Part shown: positions 36,999 through 46,421 of the stretch, piece after piece | Layout: each line of letters starts with the position of its first letter | Numbering within the stretch: the stretch's first letter is position 1 | NCBI RefSeq assembly: GCF_009671245.1 | Contig: NZ_VTFS01000003.1 | Location: 186,001 to 250,000, forward strand | Reading direction: 5' to 3' | Length of the DNA: 64,000 bases | Source: Marinicella rhabdoformis | GTDB lineage: Bacteria; Pseudomonadota; Gammaproteobacteria; Xanthomonadales; Marinicellaceae | Program-made: the position numbers and the translations under genes | Notes under the pieces: generated by a model | What the model was told of the DNA's origin: nothing | Seen by the model: the letters and a program-made list of their open reading frames with translations, nothing else | The model's database searches: none

Positions 36999-38231
36999 AT
37001 GACCAAACTCTCGCTAAGTAAAGAAAAAATCAAGGTAGTTTTACTCGAAGGTGTCCACCCGGATGCAGAACAGATGTTTCGCCAAGACGGCTACGACAAC
37101 CTGCATGTTTTAAAATCGACACCAGATGATGCTGAACTTAAAGTCTTATTAAAAGATGCCCATATCCTCGGCATCAGATCTCGAACACAGTTAAAAGGTG
37201 ACATCTTAGACAGTTGCGGAAAACTGATGGCTGTAGGCACTTTTTGTATCGGCACCAATCAAGTAGACCTGGAAACCTGTAAAAAGCGCGGTATACCAGT
37301 ATTCAATGCGCCATTTTCTAACACACGATCCGTCGCAGAACTGGTCATGGGTGAAATCATTCTGTTATTACGTGGTGTACCTGAAAAAAATGCCAAAGCC
37401 CACCGCGGTGAATGGTTTAAATCGGCTCTGAATTCGAATGAAACCCGAGGCAAAACATTGGGCATTGTTGGATTTGGTCACATTGGCTCACAACTGGGGA
37501 TTTTGGCCGAAGCCATGGGCATGAAAGTGAAATACTTTGATATTGAGAATAAATTGCCTTTGGGAAATTCAGAAGCCATCGCCAGTTTACATGATTTGTT
37601 ACCACAAATTGACGTGCTGACATTGCATGTCCCCTCTACTGAATTAACCAAAAACATGATTGGCGAGACTGAGTTGTCACTGTTACCCAAAGGTGCGTAC
37701 GTGATTAATGCAGCCCGTGGTGACATTTTAGACATCGAGGCTTTGGCTGCTCATATGGAAAGTGGACACTTAAATGGTGCAGCAGTTGATGTCTATCCAA
37801 CAGAGCCTGCCAGTAACAGCGAACCATTTGAGTCGCCTTTGCGGCAATTTGACAATGTGATTTTGACACCGCACATTGGTGGCAGTACACAAGAGGCACA
37901 GGTTAATATCGCCAACGAAGTGGCCGATAAACTGATCAAATACTCAAACAACGGTTCAACATCATCTGCGGTCAATTTCCCCGAAGTGTCATTGCCCTCT
38001 TTGCATGAAGATTTGACCCGTGTGATGCACATTCATGAAAACAAACCAGGCATGTTAGAAAAGTTGAATCATGCCTTTTCAAGCCAGGGAATAAATATTG
38101 CTGCGATGTATTTGCAGACATCTGGCGATGTGGGTTTTGTGATCATGGACGTTCAATGCGAATCATCAGACCCGATTGTGGCTCAACTCAAAGACATCGA
38201 AGGCACTGTTCGCGTTCGAGTATTACACTAA
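36999..38231 (+). CDS. serA: D-3-phosphoglycerate dehydrogenase
   Basis: 410 residues, the same length as E. coli SerA. It oxidises 3-phosphoglycerate in the first step of serine synthesis and can reduce 2-oxoglutarate to D-2-hydroxyglutarate. NAD-binding motif GIVGFGHIGSQLG, catalytic blocks INAARGDILD, DVYPTEP and LTPHIGGST, and a C-terminal ACT domain (MHIHENKPGMLEKLN) for serine feedback. The ATG at 36999 is chosen for family length. The divergent FAD oxidoreductase starts 49 bases away, so promoters are shared or overlapping. Confidence 0.96.
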   Translation: MTKLSLSKEKIKVVLLEGVHPDAEQMFRQDGYDNLHVLKSTPDDAELKVLLKDAHILGIRSRTQLKGDILDSCGKLMAVGTFCIGTNQVDLETCKKRGIPVFNAPFSNTRSVAELVMGEIILLLRGVPEKNAKAHRGEWFKSALNSNETRGKTLGIVGFGHIGSQLGILAEAMGMKVKYFDIENKLPLGNSEAIASLHDLLPQIDVLTLHVPSTELTKNMIGETELSLLPKGAYVINAARGDILDIEALAAHMESGHLNGAAVDVYPTEPASNSEPFESPLRQFDNVILTPHIGGSTQEAQVNIANEVADKLIKYSNNGSTSSAVNFPEVSLPSLHEDLTRVMHIHENKPGMLEKLNHAFSSQGINIAAMYLQTSGDVGFVIMDVQCESSDPIVAQLKDIEGTVRVRVLH

Positions 38232-38248
38232 CTGAATTGAATAGACTC

Positions 38249-38275
38249 AAGCCCACTGAATTAATCAGTGGGCTT
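38249..38275. terminator. Hairpin between convergent serA and small exported gene
   Basis: AAGCCCACTGA-ATTAA-TCAGTGGGCTT, an 11-pair stem with only a weak T tail; it probably works in both directions. Confidence 0.65.
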
Positions 38276-38279
38276 ATGC

Positions 38280-38573
38280 TTACCTGTGCGTCCTGTAAAT
38301 TTGTAATACGATTTCGGTTATGTCCTTACTTTGCTCTTCTTGGTGTTTTTTAAACACCTGTTTCTTGGCTTGTTGGTCTAAACGGTCGTAGTATTTAAAA
38401 GTACTAGGCTTATTAGATTTGATGTAATTAACCAGCTCAATTTCATCTTGAAACGTTAATACTGGCTGAGAAATAGCAAACAAGTTGCGTTCGACACTTG
38501 GGTCATTGGCTGTTTCACCAACAACAATTCCTGAAAAAAACACAAAAGCTGTGATTGTCAGTTGTTTCTTCAT
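38280..38573 (-). CDS. Small exported protein, paralogue A
   Basis: 97 residues with signal peptide MKKQLTITAFVFFSGIVVGE. Mature part shares with the next gene upstream the pattern (S/E)xNxF.(I/V)(S/T).Q, YIKSNKPSTFKYYDRLDQQAKKQVF and DITEIVLQIY. Not recognised. The two copies appear to be an old tandem duplication with separate signal peptides, located between serA and the DUF885 peptidase. Confidence 0.7.
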   Translation of the reverse strand: MKKQLTITAFVFFSGIVVGETANDPSVERNLFAISQPVLTFQDEIELVNYIKSNKPSTFKYYDRLDQQAKKQVFKKHQEEQSKDITEIVLQIYRTHR

Positions 38574-38665
38574 GGCTTACCCTCTTTAGTTTTTATTGTG
38601 TCTAAAATACTGCGACAAAAAATTAGAGTAAAACACCTAAAACATTGCTGTTTAAAAACAGACCA

Positions 38666-38953
38666 TTAATTTTTATTGTCTTTATACACTTTCAATACAA
38701 TGTCGGTTAAGTCTAATTGACGCTCTTTTAAATGTGACACAAAAACTTTACGTTTTGCGTCTTCATCTAAAAGGCTATAAATTTTAAAAGTCCTTGGCTT
38801 TTTTTCTTTCAAATACGAATTCATGTGATCGTGATAAAAAAAAGTGTACTGCTGTTCTGTTACCACAAAAATATTGTTTTCATACCCAGTGCCAGCATAG
38901 CCATAAGACACAAAAAATAAGATTAAAACACTGAAAGCAATTCTTTTATACAT
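38666..38953 (-). CDS. Small exported protein, paralogue B
   Basis: 95 residues from the ATG at 38953, which has AAAGG eight bases upstream. Signal peptide MYKRIAFSVLILFFVSYGYA. The mature part parallels paralogue A: YLKEKKPRTFKIYSLLDEDAKRKVF and DLTDIVLKVYKD. No domain recognised; no cysteines in the mature chain. Likely periplasmic or secreted helical protein. Confidence 0.7.
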   Translation of the reverse strand: MYKRIAFSVLILFFVSYGYAGTGYENNIFVVTEQQYTFFYHDHMNSYLKEKKPRTFKIYSLLDEDAKRKVFVSHLKERQLDLTDIVLKVYKDNKN

Positions 38954-39143
38954 AACACACACCTTTCAAATGCTCGCCATTATAAAAACCCTGAGCTTTT
39001 CTGCCAGCATTAAACACCAATTGAAAAGATTGTTAACAATTAAACTCCCTTTTTATTGAACTCCGGTTTTCAGGCCACTTTTCCACTTTTTTGTGCCTTA
39101 TAAAAGAGGTATGATGAGTACATTTAAAATAAGAGATAAAGCC

Positions 39144-40910
39144 ATGAAATACTGTTTTATGATAGCTGTGTTACTGACTTCATTGATAGTAGATGCAAAA
39201 GTCAGTAAAAAAGAAACCAAAAAATTTCACGCTTTACTTGACCAAATTTGGCAATCACAATTAGCATTGTCACCACAAAGTGCCGCATATTTTGGCGACA
39301 AAAGCAAATCAGGTCAGCTCAATGATGTGTCTTTAAGTTGGCATGAAAAACAAAACAAAGTCATTAAAAGCGCCATACATGAGTTAAAAGAAATCAACCC
39401 CAAGAAACTGTCAAACACCGACCGCATTAATTATCAGATGCAGCAAACCACTTTAGCCAACACTTTGGCGGACAACCTGTTTAAAGAATTTCAGATGCCC
39501 ATCACTGCTGAAGGGTCCTTTCATGTCAACCTGGCCAGTATGGGAAGAACCACCCGATTCCAAAACGAGGACGACATAAAAAACTACTTAAATAAACTAA
39601 AACAAGTACCGCGTGCGATGAAGCAGCACATGGACAACATGCAGGCTGGTCTTGACAGGGGCTTTTCACAGCCACGAGCCATCATCGGCCACTATCCTGA
39701 GTTCATATCCACTTACATTAAAGAAGATTCAACCGAATCCCCATTTTATCAACCTTTTATGAACAAACCCAAGCATGTGGTGACTACTGATTTCACACAC
39801 TTCCAGCAACAAGCAAAAGACATCATCCGAAATGACATCAACCCCAGCTATAATAAATTCAAAGATTTTATGGTAGATGAATACCTACCCAAAGCCAAAC
39901 AAAGCATAGCGGCTTATGACTTTCCTGATGGTAAAGCCTATTACCAACAACAAATTCGTGAATACACCACCTTAGACTGGACACCTGAAAAAATCCACAA
40001 CATCGGCCTGGCTGAAGTCAAACGCATTCGTGCTGAAATGGAACAAATCATCACTGATTTACAGTTTGAAGGCAGCTTTGCTGAATTCTTAGAATTCTTG
40101 CGTACCGATCCACAGTTTTATGCCAACACACCAGAGGCATTACTCAAAGAAGCCCGCGACATTGCTAAACGCATGGACGGCAAACTGCCTGAGCTGTTCA
40201 CCAAGCTTCCAAGGCAACCTTATGCCGTAAACCCTGTGCCTGCAGGTATCGCCCCCAATTACACCACTGGCCGCTATGTTTCAGCACCATTGAACTCTAC
40301 TCGCCCTGGCCAATATTGGGTTAATACCTATGCCTTGGAAAAACGCCCTTTGTATAATTTAGAAGCTTTAACCTTTCATGAAGCCGTTCCAGGCCATCAC
40401 TTACAAGGCGCGTTGAATGCAGAATTGGAAAATTTGCCCAAATTTAGGCGTTACAGCTACATTTCAGCCTTTGGAGAAGGTTGGGGATTGTATTGTGAAA
40501 AACTGGCCAAAGAAGTTGGCTTTTACCAAGACCCTTATTCAGATTTTGGGCGCCTCACTTATGAAATGTGGCGTGCCATGCGCTTGGTTGTTGACACGGG
40601 GATGCATGCCATGGGTATGACTCGTGATGAAGCCATCAAACTAATGGAAGAGAACACGGCACTGTCAAAACACAATGTACGTACAGAAATAGATCGCTAC
40701 ATTGCTTGGCCAGCACAGGCTTTGTCGTACAAACTTGGAGAAATCAAAATTTGGGAGTTACGAAATAAAGCAGAGAAAGCTTTAGGGTCAAATTTTGACA
40801 TTAGAACATTTCATGATGCATTACTATCAAAAGGCCCAGTCCCCTTGGATGTATTAACAGTAATTATTGATGAGCACATTCAGAACGAACGCAAAAAAGC
40901 CAACCTGTAA
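39144..40910 (+). CDS. Exported DUF885-family metallopeptidase
   Basis: About 588 residues from the ATG at 39144 (MKYCFMIAVLLTSLIVDA signal peptide). The DUF885 zinc-peptidase signature TFHEAVPGHHLQ and the downstream FGEGWGLYCEKL glutamate segment are clear. The conserved C-terminal YIAWPAQALSYKLGE also matches. Such proteins are predicted gluzincin carboxypeptidases acting on short peptides in the periplasm; the substrate here is unknown. In-frame ATGs at 39093 and 39111 would add residues ahead of the signal peptide and are less likely. Confidence 0.87.
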   Translation: MKYCFMIAVLLTSLIVDAKVSKKETKKFHALLDQIWQSQLALSPQSAAYFGDKSKSGQLNDVSLSWHEKQNKVIKSAIHELKEINPKKLSNTDRINYQMQQTTLANTLADNLFKEFQMPITAEGSFHVNLASMGRTTRFQNEDDIKNYLNKLKQVPRAMKQHMDNMQAGLDRGFSQPRAIIGHYPEFISTYIKEDSTESPFYQPFMNKPKHVVTTDFTHFQQQAKDIIRNDINPSYNKFKDFMVDEYLPKAKQSIAAYDFPDGKAYYQQQIREYTTLDWTPEKIHNIGLAEVKRIRAEMEQIITDLQFEGSFAEFLEFLRTDPQFYANTPEALLKEARDIAKRMDGKLPELFTKLPRQPYAVNPVPAGIAPNYTTGRYVSAPLNSTRPGQYWVNTYALEKRPLYNLEALTFHEAVPGHHLQGALNAELENLPKFRRYSYISAFGEGWGLYCEKLAKEVGFYQDPYSDFGRLTYEMWRAMRLVVDTGMHAMGMTRDEAIKLMEENTALSKHNVRTEIDRYIAWPAQALSYKLGEIKIWELRNKAEKALGSNFDIRTFHDALLSKGPVPLDVLTVIIDEHIQNERKKANL

Positions 40911-40929
40911 GAATACAGCCCTTTACTTT

Positions 40930-40960
40930 ACTCAGTGTTGCCAAACGAACAACACTGAGT
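40930..40960. terminator. Hairpin between convergent genes
   Basis: ACTCAGTGTTG-N9-CAACACTGAGT, an 11-pair perfect stem without a good U-run on either strand; probable intrinsic or rho-assisted stop. Confidence 0.55.
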
Positions 40961-40975
40961 ACGTAGTAAAAACAT

Positions 40976-41677
40976 TCACCTTAATACCAATGGGATAACC
41001 AATTCCTTAGTGATGTTTTTGTCTATCCCAAAGTTTTCAGGTGGTTCAAACTGCCAAGATTTGAGTGCTTGATGGACATAATTAAGCACTGAACGTGGGG
41101 TTGTATTGCGGATACCCCTGACTTTAACCACTTGACCTTGAGGGTCAATCGTCACTTTTAATCTCACTTGTTTTTTACTGAAATAAAGTGTTTTAGGTAT
41201 AGAAATTTCATTTGATTGTGCGATATGCCAACTGTACTCATCAAGGGACTTCACTGGTGTCAGCACAGCTGGAGAAGCATCTTCAGTTGTTTCTTTAGGC
41301 ACATCAGTCTGCTCTTCTTCTGGCTCGGATTCTGTAACCACATCGGTGGAGCCAATGTCTTCAGTAGGAATTTCAGTATCGTTTGCTGATTCCGTTTGAC
41401 CTTCAGTACCAGAAGTCAGATCTAAATCAGGATTGAAACCGCCCACATCTAAATCTGATTCATCAAAACCAAAATCAGGTCGTTCGACCGAAGTATCTAC
41501 CACTTCTGGTTCATCAGATGTCATCACTGGTGTATTTAATTGTGGTGCCGAGGTTCTTTCAGGCAAGCCTAACGGGCCACCTTGGTTTTGTTTTTTTTGT
41601 TCATCATCTTTTGAATCTTGAGCAAAGACTGGCAAACAAAAGAAAATTAAGCAAATGATTAATGTTAATCGCATCAT
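40976..41677 (-). CDS. Exported acidic protein with TonB-C-like domain
   Basis: 233 residues. Signal peptide RLTLIICLIFFCLPVFA, then about 110 residues rich in Asp, Glu, Thr and Ser (low complexity, unfolded). The C-terminal domain of about 80 residues (KKQVRLKVTIDPQGQVVKVRGIRNT, then ALKSWQFEPP) resembles the C-terminal domain of TonB family proteins. There is no retained N-terminal anchor, so it is not a standard energy transducer. It may be a periplasmic binding module. Single gene. Confidence 0.7.
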   Translation of the reverse strand: MMRLTLIICLIFFCLPVFAQDSKDDEQKKQNQGGPLGLPERTSAPQLNTPVMTSDEPEVVDTSVERPDFGFDESDLDVGGFNPDLDLTSGTEGQTESANDTEIPTEDIGSTDVVTESEPEEEQTDVPKETTEDASPAVLTPVKSLDEYSWHIAQSNEISIPKTLYFSKKQVRLKVTIDPQGQVVKVRGIRNTTPRSVLNYVHQALKSWQFEPPENFGIDKNITKELVIPLVLR

Positions 41678-41828
41678 AAAGTCAAAAACTAAAGCCCCAT
41701 TTTAACACACACCTTAAATTCAATTATATTTCATAAAAACTTAAATTTATTAAAAATGATATTTACATCCAGATGTTTAGACGGCTATAATTCGCATATT
41801 ATATTAATTACCTTATTATTTACTGATC

Positions 41829-42338
41829 ATGAAGAAAGAAATTGCAATTTTAGCTGGCGGCTGTTTTTGGGGCATGCAAGACCTAATCCGTAAAATGGAT
41901 GGTGTCATTGGAACCCGAGTTGGCTATACAGGTGGAGATGTGTCAAACCCAACATATCAAAACCACGGCACACATGCGGAAGCTGTAGAAATCACCTTTG
42001 ATAGCTCAGTGATTTCTTACCGTCAATTATTGGCATTCTTTTTCCAAATACATGACCCCAGTACGGTTGACAGACAAGGAAATGATTTTGGCGCCTCTTA
42101 CCGATCAGAAATTTTTTATACAACGTTTGATCAAAAGTTGGCAGCTGAAAAAGCCATCAGAGATGTTGATTCTACATCCCTATGGCCAGGACCTGCTGTC
42201 ACAAAAGTAACGCAAGCGGCTACTTTTTGGGAAGCTGAACCAGAGCACCAAGATTATCTAGAAAGGATGCCGAATGGTTACACTTGTCATTTCGCCAGAC
42301 CTGACTGGGTACTTCCTGATTCAGATTTAAGTCATTAA
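41829..42338 (+). CDS. msrA: Peptide-methionine (S)-S-oxide reductase
   Basis: 169 residues. Catalytic GGCFWGMQ with C12, then [20 protein letters not shown], the [18 protein letters not shown] substrate block, and a [13 protein letters not shown] end. It repairs S-form methionine sulfoxide with thioredoxin. Length and motifs are standard. A shared bidirectional terminator separates it from the convergent GlsB-type gene. Confidence 0.95.
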   Translation: MKKEIAILAGGCFWGMQDLIRKMDGVIGTRVGYTGGDVSNPTYQNHGTHAEAVEITFDSSVISYRQLLAFFFQIHDPSTVDRQGNDFGASYRSEIFYTTFDQKLAAEKAIRDVDSTSLWPGPAVTKVTQAATFWEAEPEHQDYLERMPNGYTCHFARPDWVLPDSDLSH

Positions 42339-42375
42339 TTAAATCAATTGATTAAATTTATTCGAACCCACCAAT

Positions 42376-42407
42376 AAAAAAGCCGCTGAGAAATCAGCGG
42401 CTTTTTT
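42376..42407. terminator. Bidirectional terminator
   Basis: AAAAAAGCCGCTGA-GAAA-TCAGCGGCTTTTTT: a strong stem with A-run and T-run on opposite sides, serving msrA and the convergent gene at 42423. Confidence 0.93.
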
Positions 42408-42422
42408 ATTTCGATTTGCTGA

Positions 42423-42683
42423 TTATTTTGTGGCTTTTTTAATTACATTGATCAAAAACAATAAAATCACTGCCCCAATGGTGGCGTTGATGATACTGCC
42501 AACAATCCCACCACCAATAGCGATGTTCAACAAGCCCATGACATAATTGCCAACAAAAGCACCAACTATCCCAATCACAATATTTGGCACAAGACCAAAG
42601 CCTTTGCCTTTCATTAAAACGCCAGCTAACCAGCCCGCAACCGCACCGACTACCAACAATATAATTAAACCTTCTACTGACAT
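42423..42683 (-). CDS. GlsB/YeaQ/YmgE-family (transglycosylase-associated) small membrane protein
   Basis: 86 residues with three hydrophobic segments and the family pattern LLVVGAVAGWLAGVLMKGKGFG, IVIGIVGAFVGNYV and IGAVILLFLINVIKK. These stress-linked membrane proteins are widespread and of unclear function. A strong GAGGAGA ribosome site precedes the ATG. Confidence 0.9.
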   Translation of the reverse strand: MSVEGLIILLVVGAVAGWLAGVLMKGKGFGLVPNIVIGIVGAFVGNYVMGLLNIAIGGGIVGSIINATIGAVILLFLINVIKKATK

Positions 42684-42820
42684 ATCATCTCCTCTTTATA
42701 GAATTATTTTAGGGGAGGAAGGCCACAATGCAGCCCTTCCCTTCATTCATGTTATGTCATCACATCACATACGACAAGCAAGAAAAGTTTGATTTCACAA
42801 CTGTTAACATGCCAATCAAT

Positions 42821-44068
42821 TTAATGTTCAAAATCAACTTTTTTGACGTCTTTCCAATTCACATATTTGCTTACACCATCGACACTGAATAGCAAACCTA
42901 AGTTTTCTTCAGTAAAACTGGCTGAATCGAACATTTCAACCTGCTCACCATCAATTAGGGTAACCAAGGCATGTTGGTTACTTTTAGGCTCGATGCTTTT
43001 GATTTGAAACAAAGGTAAATAGTAATCCATTCCTTTGACGGTGCATCTAATCATTTCAGCAGGGCTTGTTTGAGCCATGTTATAGACCAAATTTTTGGCA
43101 GAAATTTGAGCGCCATCTTTCAACGTCAACTGTGCATTCAACTTGCCTTTTTTACTTATCAATGAATGGTATTCTTGCCAATCATTTTGAGGAAACTCTT
43201 GAATGGCCATTTTTTTGAACTGTTCCCAAGGCAATGACATCCTTCCTTTTTCAGGTGTATCAATAAATATACCCCTGTTGTCAGCATCAACATCATTGGT
43301 GCCTGATAAATGTAATTGCTTACCATTTTGCAAGGTTAACAGCGATCCCTTCTCTTTTTTCTCTATACTTTCAATGTCACTTAATGGAATGCTTAATTCT
43401 TCATTCTCTGGGTTTGCCAAATCACTGCCGTCAATGGCTTCTTTTAAAAACCGTTCATCTCTGTCCCATTGAATTCGGCCTTTGAATGTTCCCAGTTTGC
43501 TGTCAACAACGGCATAAATTCCTTGATCAAAACCTGACAACCCATCGGCAGCCCGAGAAAAAGTGATGGATTCAATTTGCTTCATTCTGAATTCACCAGT
43601 TGTCCCATCAGACTTTTTGACAAACACGTCAGCATTCAAGTCATTAGAACCCTCGTAACTCTCAAACACATCACCATTGTGCAACTCTATTTTTAACCCC
43701 CTGCTCCCAGAGTCATCAGTAACTGTTAACAATTTTGCAATGGCGGCAAAAGGCACAATGAAGTCTGGATTTTCAATGTCATCAGCAAAAACAGAACTCA
43801 AAGTGATTTTAAATGAAAGTAAATTAAGTTTTGGACCAACTTGAGCATCTTCAATTTGTTCTTTGATGTCATCTGACAGGGTTTTGTATTGGGGAATTTC
43901 ACTTTTTTCTCCATTAAAATGATCTGACCAAAACGTTTCTTCGTCCTCATCCCACCTCAAAATGCCAGTATGAGATTCACCACTTTTTAATTTTACTGTG
44001 CCATGGATGTATTCATTGGCCACAACATTCCCAGCCACAAAAAGCAGCAATACCATCAAACAACGCAT
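42821..44068 (-). CDS. Exported protein with repeated beta-rich modules, function unknown
   Basis: About 415 residues from the ATG at 44068. Signal peptide MRCLMVLLLFVAGNVVA. The mature part repeats a beta-rich unit: GILRWDEDEETFW and GRIQWDRDERFL, plus a second pattern in which an LxNG(D/K) is followed by GSNDLNADVFV or GTNDVDADNRGIFI. The whole reads as alternating copies of a small barrel-like module. No enzyme motif. It probably folds as a periplasmic or surface multi-domain scaffold. It lies next to another large exported orphan on the same strand. Confidence 0.7.
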   Translation of the reverse strand: MRCLMVLLLFVAGNVVANEYIHGTVKLKSGESHTGILRWDEDEETFWSDHFNGEKSEIPQYKTLSDDIKEQIEDAQVGPKLNLLSFKITLSSVFADDIENPDFIVPFAAIAKLLTVTDDSGSRGLKIELHNGDVFESYEGSNDLNADVFVKKSDGTTGEFRMKQIESITFSRAADGLSGFDQGIYAVVDSKLGTFKGRIQWDRDERFLKEAIDGSDLANPENEELSIPLSDIESIEKKEKGSLLTLQNGKQLHLSGTNDVDADNRGIFIDTPEKGRMSLPWEQFKKMAIQEFPQNDWQEYHSLISKKGKLNAQLTLKDGAQISAKNLVYNMAQTSPAEMIRCTVKGMDYYLPLFQIKSIEPKSNQHALVTLIDGEQVEMFDSASFTEENLGLLFSVDGVSKYVNWKDVKKVDFEH

Positions 44069-44258
44069 ATAAAAACCTCTCAATTGATTAATTAATTATT
44101 GTGTCATGATTGTAGGAAAAATGAAATAGCCCATTAGCCATTGATTTTAATCAATGACTCATACAATGCTTCAAATTTAATTGAAGACCAGTTGACCGTT
44201 GTTCGCGTTTTTACTTAAGGCTGTGTCTAAAGTTATTCATACACAGCCCAAAACAAAA

Positions 44259-46259
44259 TTATTCAAAGCCAATAAAAGCATTTGATAGACGCAAATTGAT
44301 AAAACCTTTCACAGATGTTCCCAGAAGCATGCCATAAACCTCATAATTTAATTCGGCATAAATCACAGCCGAATAGGAGGCTCCAGCAGCGACTCCAAGG
44401 CCGGTACTGCTCACATAATCAGCCATAGAGCCATTTTTACTTGCAGGATTCTTGGTGTTGATATGCATCCTTTTTTCAATGAATTGACTTGACGAGTTTT
44501 CCAACTCTATACCCATAGCACCACCAATGAACGCGCTTTCTAATCCCAAATAATTATGACTGATCTCTAAAGTATTACAATTACCTCTCGGACATGATTT
44601 TTTATTCTCTGACGGGGAAGCATTCAGTTTGATGTTGCCTGCTTTAGCAAACTTGATAGGGTGTTTTCTGCGGAGTTTCACTGAACCCTTCTTACTGTAG
44701 GCTGTCGAGCTGCTAGACAACACTTGTTTAAAGTTAATACTCACTTGTTTCAAATCTTCATCAAATTCCATCCCTTTTAAATTACCTGTTGTTGTACCTT
44801 GCCATGGTGAACTAAAAAAAGCATAAGCACCTCCTGCACGTTCAATGGCTGTAAAACTGCCAAACAAAAGCGAATTTGCATCAGGCTTATTCACAACAGT
44901 TTTGGCAGTAACGTCAATAAATTGGGTTTTGATTTTATTGGGCTTAAACGGCAATGAATTGTGTATGGTTACTTGTTGTGCTTGTTCATAAGGCAGGTGG
45001 TAGTGATAAACTTTCCAGAATGAACTGCTGTGTATCACATCATAGACGCCATCTTTTTTTGAACTGGTCCACCAGTCAGCAATTTTTTGTTTTCTTGGAA
45101 AAATAAAATCTTCACCCACTTCAATTTCAGCAACATAGCTTGGCTCATAACTTTTACCTGAAAGCGTCAGCTTACCATCCCAGGCATCGCCCATTGAAAT
45201 CACCCTTCCCCTCAAACCTCCTACGTTTAATTGCATGGCAATGAATGCATCAACACGTGCAAAGATAACTTGGGCATCAGACCTGAGAAAATTAGCACTT
45301 GAGCCAGAATAAAAACTCCTGTCTAACACCACATTATCAATACCTGCACTGTATAAGTTCAGTTGTTGTGCCATGTGTTTATTAAACAACAAGTTAAAAC
45401 TTTTAGCGGTATGTGGCAACTTGTTTTTCAAGTCACATTGCTGATTGATTTCACATTGCTGCTCTATGATTTTAGCCGCCCAAACATACATAGAATAACC
45501 TTTGGTTTGTTGCGCTATGAGGTCAGATATAACCGCCTCGCTGTAATCCAATAACAGCGTAAAATCTGCGCTAACTAACGCTTCATTGGGTGTGCCATCA
45601 TGCTTGAACTCATCATTTAAAATGTCCATATATCCTTTAATCCATGACTTTTTATCTTTGAACACATTTTTAGTCATGTTTTGGTGTACGTCACTGAGTT
45701 TTTCGTGGATTTTTGAGTCAAAAACTATGGTTTCAGCAAAGTGAAGCAATCCATCATGAGTGAATGACTTTTCTCCGTTAAACAGTGGTTCGAATTGATC
45801 GTCCCACAAGCCATTGATGCGAGTCAGTGATTTTGTGATGTTGATTTCATTGGCCACCATGTCCAGTTTGCCCAAAATCTTTTGGCCTTGTTTTTTTAAA
45901 GCCTCTTGATTGCGCTTTAAGTTGTTGAGCTCTTTTTCTATGTTCTTAACCGCCACGTTAAGTACATTCAATTTATTTGTAATGTCCTGTTTCCATTCAG
46001 CTTCCGTTTCTCCCGAAAAACTGCCCAATGCACCACAAAGCAAACTGTGGGCCTGTTTTGCCACTGCCCCGTCAATGGGTGGTCCATGACATTCACTTTT
46101 ATACAATTCTCCAACCACTTTCTTGGCTGCCGCTGTGGCAATTGACACCCCAGCTGACTTTACAGCTTTAACGATGAAATCATCTTCTTCACCCTGTGCT
46201 TGACTTGACACCATGACCAGCATGACAAATACCAAACTTATGTTTTTTAACATTTTCAT
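44259..46259 (-). CDS. Large exported orphan with coiled-coil and beta-rich end
   Basis: 666 residues. Signal peptide MKMLKNISLVFVMLVMVSSQAQG. A hydrophobic/Ala-rich stretch (VSIATAAAKKVVGELY) follows, then a coiled coil at about 95-140 (VAVKNIEKELNNLKRNQEALKKQGQKIL), a helical middle to about 330, and a long strand-rich C-terminal half with CPRGNC. The helical bundle followed by beta domains resembles the overall plan of alpha-pore-forming or delta-endotoxin-like proteins, but no family motif is recognised, so that is only an idea. The frame is intact and well separated from neighbours. Confidence 0.65.
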   Translation of the reverse strand: MKMLKNISLVFVMLVMVSSQAQGEEDDFIVKAVKSAGVSIATAAAKKVVGELYKSECHGPPIDGAVAKQAHSLLCGALGSFSGETEAEWKQDITNKLNVLNVAVKNIEKELNNLKRNQEALKKQGQKILGKLDMVANEINITKSLTRINGLWDDQFEPLFNGEKSFTHDGLLHFAETIVFDSKIHEKLSDVHQNMTKNVFKDKKSWIKGYMDILNDEFKHDGTPNEALVSADFTLLLDYSEAVISDLIAQQTKGYSMYVWAAKIIEQQCEINQQCDLKNKLPHTAKSFNLLFNKHMAQQLNLYSAGIDNVVLDRSFYSGSSANFLRSDAQVIFARVDAFIAMQLNVGGLRGRVISMGDAWDGKLTLSGKSYEPSYVAEIEVGEDFIFPRKQKIADWWTSSKKDGVYDVIHSSSFWKVYHYHLPYEQAQQVTIHNSLPFKPNKIKTQFIDVTAKTVVNKPDANSLLFGSFTAIERAGGAYAFFSSPWQGTTTGNLKGMEFDEDLKQVSINFKQVLSSSSTAYSKKGSVKLRRKHPIKFAKAGNIKLNASPSENKKSCPRGNCNTLEISHNYLGLESAFIGGAMGIELENSSSQFIEKRMHINTKNPASKNGSMADYVSSTGLGVAAGASYSAVIYAELNYEVYGMLLGTSVKGFINLRLSNAFIGFE

Positions 46260-46421
46260 TGAATTCCTCTTTTTTTATGTGTGAATTTATAAAAGCGAAT
46301 AAATGAAGTCAAGGGCTCAAAAATATTTACCGAATCAGCAAATTAAAAATTAATTTGAAATAAATGACCCTTAAGCCAAATTAAACCGCTACTTATATGT
46401 AATCCATCCTTATTTATTGTT

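Noticed and set aside
40976-41677. TonB energy transducer
   Set aside because: It has a cleavable signal peptide and an acidic, not Pro-Lys-rich, spacer, and no exbBD genes are adjacent; only the C-terminal domain resembles TonB.
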